The position numbers and the translations under genes are program-made. A stretch of 7,237 nucleotides of DNA from positions 1 to 7,237 of the forward strand of contig JAJYGL010000103.1 of NCBI GenBank assembly GCA_021790625.1, in the 5' to 3' direction. Source of the stretch: Pseudomonadota bacterium. GTDB lineage: Bacteria; Pseudomonadota; Gammaproteobacteria; Burkholderiales; Sulfuriferulaceae. The notes under the pieces were generated by a model. It had not been told where the DNA came from. It did not search any database and worked only from the letters and a program-made list of their open reading frames with translations. Positions 1 through 4,647 of the stretch are shown in pieces; position 1 is the first letter of the stretch; each line of letters opens with the position of its first letter.

Positions 1-125
1 TGGCTTCATCCGGTACCAGTGTTGCTGTGATCGGCGAGCAATTGCTCGCTTGGTGCTTTGCTGAGCAAGCGCAGACTTATGCGGGCCGGATTTTGGCAAC
101 TGCCTGGTTTGGCGAAGAAAATTAA
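1..125 (+). CDS. C-terminal end of an unidentified protein (partial)
   Basis: Reading from base 3, an open frame of 40 codons runs off the left edge and stops at TAA 123-125. It encodes the end of a protein with the tail AGRILATAWFGEEN. The composition is plausible for a folded protein (Ala, Trp, Gln and Leu rich). The next gene starts 45 bases later on the same strand, so this could be the upstream member of a small chromosomal cluster with the receiver-like and YgfX-like genes. I do not recognise the family from this fragment. A perfect 16-bp palindrome (34-49) lies within the coding part. Confidence 0.5.
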   Translation, partial: ASSGTSVAVIGEQLLAWCFAEQAQTYAGRILATAWFGEEN

Positions 126-170
126 ACAAAAAATCAAACAAATCGTGATGGGCAATGGGCGAAACGAAAC

Positions 171-557
171 ATGACTGAATTGAGCATCGATGCGCGGCGA
201 CGCCACAAAATGTTGTTGATGACGGACGATCTGGCATGGCAAAACGTCGTGCGACATACCTTACCCGAAGGGTGGGAGATGACAGCAACCACAGATCTGG
301 ACAGTCTGGGCGATTTTGCTCAACTATTGTTACATCGATTTATTTTTCTGGATCTGGATGCTGTCAGCGACACATTTGATCCGCAGGACGCCATTCGACA
401 AATACGCATGGATTGGATGCTGAACGTACCTATTTTCTGTTTTGGCGGCAGTGTCGATGAACGGGATTTGGCCCGATCCAACCGGGCAGACCGTTTTTTT
501 GAACGGACAGAAGCGACTGAACGTCTATTGCAATTCTGCCAGCAATTCGGCTGGTGA
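171..557 (+). CDS. Degenerate response-regulator receiver-like protein
   Basis: This encodes a 128-aa protein that looks like a stand-alone CheY-type receiver fold with no output domain. After about 13 extra residues comes a hydrophobic strand ending in an acidic pair (KMLLMTDD, D19-D20), as in beta-1 of receivers. The strand FIFLDLD (58-63) places an Asp where the phospho-acceptor would be, and VPIFCFGGS (86-94) resembles the beta-4 strand. The conserved Lys near the end of receivers is missing: the expected Lys-Pro region reads ADRFFERTE (106-114). Phosphotransfer is therefore doubtful, and a pseudo-receiver in protein-protein interaction is more likely. The start is the only in-frame ATG before the fold, and the ribosome binding site is weak. 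The downstream YgfX-like gene begins 4 bases after its stop, suggesting an operon. The assignment rests on fold pattern only. Confidence 0.6.
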   Translation: MTELSIDARRRHKMLLMTDDLAWQNVVRHTLPEGWEMTATTDLDSLGDFAQLLLHRFIFLDLDAVSDTFDPQDAIRQIRMDWMLNVPIFCFGGSVDERDLARSNRADRFFERTEATERLLQFCQQFGW

Positions 558-561
558 AGGT

Positions 562-993
562 GTGAGTAATATTCACGTTGCTATTGGTGCTTCGCGATAT
601 CTGCGGTTATTGCTCGGTTTTATGCACGTGCTTGCCTTGTTGGCGCTGCTGTTGACGTTTTCATTCGGCATCATCCTGGTGATAGGTTGCAGCCTGCTTG
701 GCGTGAGCGCGTTATGGTACGACTGGCGATTATGTCATCCACAACTGACCGCCATTGAAGCCAGTCAACAAGGGTATCGCGTCTTCTGGCGCGGTGACTG
801 GCACCCCGCCGAATTGCGCGAAGCGCTGATTACCGTACCCATGACCATCATCCATTTTCAGTTGGCACAACAACGCATCGATACCTTGTTGTTGCCTGAC
901 GCCGTGGATGACGACAGCTATCGCCGTCTACGTGTCTGGTTACGTTGGTCACGCCAAGACAAATCCGGTGCGGACAGGCAAGAAGGGTTTTGA
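562..993 (+). CDS. YgfX/CptA-like membrane protein
   Basis: This encodes a 143-aa protein starting with GTG at 562. It has a short N-terminal segment, then a hydrophobic hairpin of two transmembrane helices (about residues 15-33 and 35-52), then a soluble C-terminal part of about 90 residues. That part has the pattern seen in YgfX: a Trp-rich strand (GYRVFWRGDW, 71-80), then a closing LLLPDAVDDDSYRRLRVWLR (109-128). The family (pfam07254 as I recall it) includes E. coli YgfX/CptA, an inner-membrane protein encoded next to sdhE and reported to affect cell division and cytoskeletal proteins. Whether it is a toxin here cannot be told, as no sdhE-like partner is seen. GTG 562 is chosen because it keeps the whole N-terminus and lies 4 bases past the previous stop. 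The GAAGG before it is unusually close, and ATG 622 is a poorer alternative that would cut into the first helix. Confidence 0.65.
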   Translation: MSNIHVAIGASRYLRLLLGFMHVLALLALLLTFSFGIILVIGCSLLGVSALWYDWRLCHPQLTAIEASQQGYRVFWRGDWHPAELREALITVPMTIIHFQLAQQRIDTLLLPDAVDDDSYRRLRVWLRWSRQDKSGADRQEGF

Positions 994-1018
994 CGTGCAC
1001 GGACAACAATGGCATAAT
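990..1018 (+). promoter_or_regulatory. Sigma70-type promoter of the tRNA-Thr gene
   Basis: TTGACG (990-995) and CATAAT (1013-1018) are separated by exactly 17 bases, each matching consensus at 5 of 6 positions. Transcription would start near 1025, giving only a few bases of leader before the tRNA. The -35 box overlaps the stop codon of the YgfX-like gene, so the tRNA has its own promoter within a compact arrangement. Confidence 0.7.
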
Positions 1019-1028
1019 CGCAACCCAC

Positions 1029-1104
<76 letters not shown>

Positions 1105-1120
1105 GTAAAATCAAAGACTT

Positions 1121-1146
1121 AAGCCATCCATACGGGTGGCTTTTTT
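1121..1146 (+). terminator. Rho-independent terminator after tRNA-Thr
   Basis: AAGCCATCC (1121-1129) pairs with GGGTGGCTT (1134-1142) through nine pairs, one of them T-G, around the 4-base loop ATAC. A run of T to 1146 overlaps the stem end. It lies 16 bases past the tRNA CCA, ends the tRNA transcript, and separates host transcription from the element's integrase. Confidence 0.85.
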
Positions 1147-1151
1147 CATTC

Positions 1152-1270
1152 GTGGGACACTGGCGGGACAATCGCAAAAAATAAACCCCGACAATTCAGC
1201 AATGCAGAATGCACAATCAGGCAAGGTGTTTTATACCCGAATCTTTGAATGAATGTCCCTTAAGTGTCCC
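1152..1270. repeat. Paired GGGACA/TGTCCC motifs, candidate integrase arm sites
   Basis: GGGACA occurs at 1154-1159 and 1165-1170, and its complement TGTCCC at 1254-1259 and 1265-1270. Within each pair the copies are exactly 11 bases apart (one helical turn), and the two pairs face each other. They lie between the attachment site and the integrase gene, where arm-type binding sites of tyrosine integrases are usually found. The motif match and spacing are seen directly; the binding role is inferred. Confidence 0.55.
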
Positions 1271-1290
1271 TTGTTTGTATTTTAATCATA

Positions 1291-1319
1291 TTGATTGATG
1301 TTTTAATTCGATTTAATAT
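1291..1319 (+). promoter_or_regulatory. Candidate promoter of the integrase operon
   Basis: TTGATT (1291-1296) and TAATAT (1314-1319) are 17 bases apart in the most AT-rich part of the region, each matching consensus at 4 of 6 positions. The start would fall near 1326. The stretch is so AT-rich that other -10 choices, such as ATATAT next to it, are possible. Confidence 0.4.
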
Positions 1320-1328
1320 ATAAAAACT

Positions 1329-1345
1329 GATGATTACTTATCATC
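1329..1345. promoter_or_regulatory. Inverted repeat near the predicted transcription start
   Basis: GATGAT (1329-1334) and ATCATC (1340-1345) form a perfect 6-bp inverted repeat with a 5-base spacer, just after the candidate -10 box. Its position suits a repressor operator or a small-protein binding site for the integrase promoter. Repeats this short also arise by chance. Confidence 0.3.
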
Positions 1346-1418
1346 TGTTGCCATTTATTGCCCCTTGCTGTATTCTGTTTTCAGTGTTGAATCACTTGCG
1401 GGGGCAATCATGGCAACA
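1346..1418 (+). promoter_or_regulatory. Long inverted repeat hiding the integrase RBS and start codon
   Basis: Bases 1346-1354 (TGTTGCCAT) pair with 1410-1418 (ATGGCAACA), and 1357-1364 (ATTGCCCC) pair with 1401-1408 (GGGGCAAT). That is 17 Watson-Crick pairs with a 2x1 internal loop and a loop of about 35 bases. The right arm contains both the GGGGG ribosome binding site (1400-1404) and the ATG (1410-1412). In mRNA this would block initiation unless the hairpin is opened or the upstream arm is absent. It could instead act as a DNA-level binding site. Confidence 0.6.
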
Positions 1419-2483
1419 ATATTCAAACGGACGGCTTCTGACGGGAAATCATCCTATCAGGTAAAGGTCAGATTGAAAGGTTATCCGGCTGAAACCGGAA
1501 CCTTTGAACGCCTGACCGATGCAAAGAAATGGGCTTCCGCTACAGAGTCCGCAATGCGTGAAGGCCGCCACTTCAAAACCGGCGAAGCCAAGCGCCGCAC
1601 TATGAACGAACTGATAGACCGCTACATTCAAGATGTTTTGCCAGGCAAGCCAAAGAATATCCGCATTCAGACCCAGCAGCTTACATGGTGGCGTGACCAG
1701 ATAGGCGCGTACACCCTTGCGGACATCACCCCTTCCCTAATTGCTGAATTCCGCGACAAGCTGGCTGGTGGCGAAACAGTCCGGGGCACACAGCGCAGCC
1801 CGGCAACCGTGAACAGGTATCTTGCAGCTTTATCCCATGCCTTATCCATTGCCGTGAATGAGTGGGAATGGCTGGATGATAGCCCTATGCGCAAGGTTAG
1901 AAAGCCGACTGAATCACGCGGAAGGGTTCGCTTCCTGACTGATGACGAACGCCCCCGGCTACTGCAAGCCTGCAAGGAATCCGGCAACCCGTACCTTTAT
2001 CTGGTGGTAGTGCTGGCATTGTCAACAGGAATGCGTCAAGGCGAAATCATGGGGCTGACTTGGGATAACGTGGACTTGATAAAAGGCCGTGCAATCCTGC
2101 ATGAAACAAAGAACGGGGAACGCCGCGCCGTTGCCATTACCGGCCATGCACTCGACATGCTTAAGGAACTGGGCAAGGTTCGCCGGATCGACAGCAAATT
2201 GATTTTTCCATCTAAGGAAATCACACCACAAAAGCCACAAAAGCCCATGGATTTACGTGCGCCATGGGAAACCGCGCTTAAAAAAGCCGAAATCTCAGAC
2301 TTCAAATTCCACGACTTGCGCCACAGCGCCGCCAGCTACTTGGCAATGAATGGCGCATCACTGGCCGAGATTGCCGAAGTGCTGGGGCACAAGACCTTGC
2401 AAATGGTGAAGCGATACGCGCATCTGAGCGAAGGGCATACCGTCCGCGTGGTGGAATCCATGAATAGCAAGATTTTCGGTTAG
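1410..2483 (+). CDS. int: Tyrosine recombinase (integrase)
   Basis: This 357-aa enzyme would catalyse site-specific integration and excision of the element at tRNA-Thr. It has a three-part plan: an N-terminal arm-binding region (about 1-55), a core-binding SAM-like domain (about 64-165) and a catalytic domain (about 173-350). The catalytic set is complete: Arg209 (TGMRQGEI), Lys234 (ETKNGE), His301 and Arg304 (FHDLRH), His327 (LGHKT) and nucleophile Tyr336 (KRYAHL). Its length is normal for the family. ATG 1410 is preferred because GGGGG lies 5 bases upstream; an in-frame TTG at 1365 would add 15 residues but has no binding site. The next gene follows after 9 bases. Translation may be held down by the leader hairpin. 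A segment near 2219-2246 is repeated downstream of the replication gene. Confidence 0.95.
   Translation: MATIFKRTASDGKSSYQVKVRLKGYPAETGTFERLTDAKKWASATESAMREGRHFKTGEAKRRTMNELIDRYIQDVLPGKPKNIRIQTQQLTWWRDQIGAYTLADITPSLIAEFRDKLAGGETVRGTQRSPATVNRYLAALSHALSIAVNEWEWLDDSPMRKVRKPTESRGRVRFLTDDERPRLLQACKESGNPYLYLVVVLALSTGMRQGEIMGLTWDNVDLIKGRAILHETKNGERRAVAITGHALDMLKELGKVRRIDSKLIFPSKEITPQKPQKPMDLRAPWETALKKAEISDFKFHDLRHSAASYLAMNGASLAEIAEVLGHKTLQMVKRYAHLSEGHTVRVVESMNSKIFG
2219..2246 (+). repeat. Copy of the downstream hairpin arm inside int
   Basis: Bases 2219-2246 match 6769-6796 at 26 of 28 positions, and contain two tandem CCACAAAAG units (2226-2243). In the integrase these encode PQKPQKP (273-279). 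The match with the non-coding segment past the replication gene is too long to be readily expected by chance. Confidence 0.6.
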
Positions 2484-2492
2484 GGGTGGCAC

Positions 2493-3584
2493 ATGGCGGA
2501 CATCAAAATAAATGACGACTTCAAAAAGCTTGCGGAGACCATGGACGTGCACAATTTTACAATTTCAGACCGATACATCATGGCGGAAATGGTGCCCGAC
2601 ATGCTGGCCGGACTGTTGCACCCGGACGATGAAATCAGGCAAAAAGTGGCCGCCGAGCAATTGCACGCCGAACTAACCCGACAGGTGGCAACCGGCGAAA
2701 TCCAGTTGCATGACCCGGACTCAAAATTGCCGATACGGACGGCAAACTTAGGCGCAGATATGATCCATACGGATATTGAAAAATTCGCCGCGCTTTGCGG
2801 ATTGACAGTGGAGTGGAAGAAAAAAAAGGGCAGCCCTATGCAATGGGACATGAAGGAATTTACAGAAGAACTGGCAATGGAATGGTTGAAAAAACCGTGC
2901 TGGTCAATCGCTGAGGCAGTGTTTTTATTGGGGGAGGTACAAATACCCGTAAGCAGACGTGCGGGCTACCCGCTGCCCCCGGAATTTGCTGGAAATGCTG
3001 GTGGCGGCCTTGACAGCCTTATCAGGGCGATTGTCACTCGGCAGCTAAAGCCGATTGCCAATGTTGATGGCAGCATTCTCGGACGTTTTCCGCTTTATTC
3101 GCCCGCTGACATGATAAGTGTTGCAGAATCTATTGATTTTGGAAATTGGAATAACTGGAAAATGCGACTGGGGCGAGTGCTTACAACTCAGACACAAACT
3201 GATACTTCATGGCCGGATGAAATCCGAAACGAGCCGCGTATCACATTCCGTTTTCCCCAGCCCGATGCAAGTCCTAAGCAAGCCAAAACGCAGGATGACG
3301 GAATCAATCAGGAATTGCAAACTGATGCAGATTTGGCTGCCGCCGCCACTATTACAAGCCGGTTTATCGAAAGCGTTATTGTTGATATGGAAAAAGGTAA
3401 CGAAAAAATAACCGTCTCAACCATTTGGCCTAAATTGCTGACGCTGTCAGGAAAGTCAATCATCGAAGATACGAAACCGTACGCTTTGCTTTGCAATGTT
3501 GGTGAGGATGACCTATACCATCTCAAAAAAGGCGCAGTAAAGGGAGTGCTACAACGCAGAAGGGCACGGCAAAGGCACGCCTAA
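2493..3584 (+). CDS. Unrecognised 363-aa element protein downstream of the integrase
   Basis: This gene lies 9 bases after the integrase stop, with a GGGG/GGTGG ribosome binding site overlapping that stop region, so it is very probably co-transcribed with int. I do not recognise a named family. No signal peptide or membrane segment is evident. The N-terminal 70 residues are acidic and helical. A basic patch (WKKKKG, 108-113) precedes KPCWSIAEAVFLLGEVQIP (134-152), which resembles a W-x-x-x-EA-x-x-LL motif I associate with hypothetical proteins of prophages and islands. Residues 255-285 look like a flexible Gln/Asp-rich linker. The C-terminal part (about 286-363) could be a separate small domain ending in a very basic tail (QRRRARQRHA), consistent with nucleic-acid binding. 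A regulatory or replication-accessory role is only a guess from position. Confidence 0.85.
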   Translation: MADIKINDDFKKLAETMDVHNFTISDRYIMAEMVPDMLAGLLHPDDEIRQKVAAEQLHAELTRQVATGEIQLHDPDSKLPIRTANLGADMIHTDIEKFAALCGLTVEWKKKKGSPMQWDMKEFTEELAMEWLKKPCWSIAEAVFLLGEVQIPVSRRAGYPLPPEFAGNAGGGLDSLIRAIVTRQLKPIANVDGSILGRFPLYSPADMISVAESIDFGNWNNWKMRLGRVLTTQTQTDTSWPDEIRNEPRITFRFPQPDASPKQAKTQDDGINQELQTDADLAAAATITSRFIESVIVDMEKGNEKITVSTIWPKLLTLSGKSIIEDTKPYALLCNVGEDDLYHLKKGAVKGVLQRRRARQRHA

Positions 3585-3621
3585 GGAACATCCAAGGTAT
3601 AAGCAGAACACCTAAGGAACA
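3580..3621 (+). repeat. 11-bp direct repeats upstream of the excisionase-like gene
   Basis: CCTAAGGAACA occurs at 3580-3590 and again at 3611-3621, 31 bases apart (about three helical turns). A weaker related CCAAGG lies between them at 3592-3597. The first copy overlaps the end of the preceding gene. The position, in the only sizeable gap inside the gene array and ahead of a small DNA-binding protein gene, suits an operator or excisionase-binding site. Confidence 0.45.
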
Positions 3622-3698
3622 CACACAATATCACATTAAATCATTGCATTACTATGCGAGCAATGGCGATTTGCCAGAAAACTCGAAAGGTAATTGCA

Positions 3699-3938
3699 AT
3701 GAACCAAACCGTTACACGCACACTGTCTACCGTTCGCCAATTCAGCGAAAAACACCCCGCCTTTTCACAAGGCGCGCTCAGAAACTTAATCTTTCTTGCC
3801 GATGACCGCAAATCCAGCAAAGGCAACATGCCCGGTAATGGACTGTCTGTTGCGCTGGTTCGTATTGGCCGCAAGGTGCTGATTGATGAAGCCCGCTTTT
3901 TTGAGTGGATCGACCAGCAACAGGAAGGGGGCAAATGA
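3699..3938 (+). CDS. Excisionase-like small DNA-binding protein
   Basis: This 79-aa protein begins STVRQFSEKHPAFSQGALRN (10-29), a pattern of winged-helix excisionase and AlpA-like proteins in which a Ser/Thr-V-x-x-F turn leads into the first helix. The wing region follows (VRIGRKVLIDEARFFEWI, 54-71), ending as in HTH_17 proteins with R-x-G-R-x-V/L and a final W. Proteins of this type direct integrases towards excision, repress the integrase promoter, or activate the replication operon. ATG 3699 is chosen because GAAAGG lies 8 bases upstream. An in-frame ATG at 3654 adds 15 residues but lacks a binding site. Its stop TGA overlaps the next start (ATGA at 3935-3938). The 114-base gap before it holds a direct repeat and possibly its own promoter. 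It is the likely directionality factor, by analogy only. Confidence 0.7.
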   Translation: MNQTVTRTLSTVRQFSEKHPAFSQGALRNLIFLADDRKSSKGNMPGNGLSVALVRIGRKVLIDEARFFEWIDQQQEGGK

Positions 3939-4354
3939 TGGCCGCCTTTCACTATCCCAAAATCGGCACCATGCCCAGCCGCGCCCTTGCACTGTTGTTA
4001 CAGGGCAAGGAAATCACGCATCTGGACTTCTGGCGGATCGCAAACACCTACCGGCTAAGTGACCCCGTTTGGCAATTGCGCAAATCAGGCTGGGGTATTC
4101 AAGACCGCCGCGCAACAGTGCCAACAGCCGACCCGACCAAACGAAGCGCAAGCGTGGCATTTTACCGCCTGCCTGATACAGCCGTCAGCGCAGCGGGCAA
4201 CGAAGCACAAGATTACGTTAGGGACGTTACGGCGTGGATTGACAAAGCATCGAGGAAAGCCGGAGCGGTGGCAGCCGCCCCAGCCGATAAAGCAGCCGGA
4301 ACCCATACACAAGGAACCGACACCCCGAAGGATAACACGGGGGGCGCAGCATGA
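3935..4354 (+). CDS. Small protein with an N-terminal HTH-like domain
   Basis: This encodes a 139-aa protein. Residues 13-58 (MPSRALALLLQGKEITHLDF, then WRIANTYRLSDPVWQLRKSG and WGIQDR) match the winged-helix pattern in many prophage proteins of the HTH_39 type: an L-x-x-L helix, a variable turn, a recognition helix with a conserved R-L-x-x-x-V/I-x-x-L-R-x-x-G, and a strand ending in GxxI. The rest (about 60-139) is Ala, Thr and Asp rich and probably flexible, with one helix (90-108). The start ATG 3935 overlaps the upstream stop by 4 bases, and GGAAGGGGG lies just before it. A second ATG follows at once at 3938. It ends in the start of the CHC2 gene through ATGA at 4351-4354. It may regulate the operon or help recruit the replication proteins. 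Confidence 0.75.
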   Translation: MMAAFHYPKIGTMPSRALALLLQGKEITHLDFWRIANTYRLSDPVWQLRKSGWGIQDRRATVPTADPTKRSASVAFYRLPDTAVSAAGNEAQDYVRDVTAWIDKASRKAGAVAAAPADKAAGTHTQGTDTPKDNTGGAA

Positions 4355-4647
4355 AAACGCATAACCTGCTTCAAGAGGTCAAGCGTATACCGCCTGCAGA
4401 CTTCTACCGCGCCGAATTGCCCACCATGCCCGCGCCGCGTGGCGGTGGCTGGCGTGATGGTGGTTTGTGCCCATTCCACGATGACCAGTATGCCGGAAGC
4501 TGGCGGCTGAATTTGGATACCGGGGGTTTCAAGTGTTTTGCTTGCGGTGCGAAGGGGGCGGACATTATCTCCTTTATCCAGCTTCGGGACGGCTTGAGCT
4601 TCCCGGAAGCCTTGCAAAAACTGGCCGCAGATTGGGGGCTGGCATGA
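4351..4647 (+). CDS. CHC2-type zinc-finger protein (stand-alone primase zinc-binding domain)
   Basis: This encodes a 98-aa protein matching the N-terminal zinc-binding domain of DnaG-type primases. The ligands are Cys40 and His43 (LCPFHDD) and Cys62 and Cys65 (KCFACGAKG), a C-x2-H-x18-C-x2-C arrangement. It is followed by the usual D-x-I-S-F-I helix (71-76) and a short helical end (FPEALQKLAADWGL). This domain recognises single-stranded template and sets priming sites. Here it forms the whole protein, while the TOPRIM domain is in the next gene. Both junctions are ATGA overlaps: 4351-4354 with the HTH-like gene, and 4644-4647 with the TOPRIM gene. The two products probably work together as a primase in replicating the excised element. 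Confidence 0.85.
   Translation: MKTHNLLQEVKRIPPADFYRAELPTMPAPRGGGWRDGGLCPFHDDQYAGSWRLNLDTGGFKCFACGAKGADIISFIQLRDGLSFPEALQKLAADWGLA

Noticed and set aside
34..49. Perfect 16-bp palindrome GCGAGCAATTGCTCGC
   Set aside because: It lies inside the coding tail of the first gene with no loop or T tract, so it cannot be a terminator. A single copy with no context gives no supportable function.
2820..2827. Run of eight A in the 363-aa gene as a frameshift site or assembly error
   Set aside because: The frame is open and sensible on both sides (WKKKKG), and the alternative frames there give no extended product. A similar run at 4747-4754 is also in a sound frame.
3118..3411. Alternative plus-strand frame inside the 363-aa gene
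   Set aside because: It lacks a ribosome binding site and protein-like pattern, and lies wholly within a better-supported gene.
4059..4364. Plus-strand frame overlapping the HTH-like gene
   Set aside because: The HTH-like frame has ATGA coupling at both ends and a recognisable domain. This one has neither.
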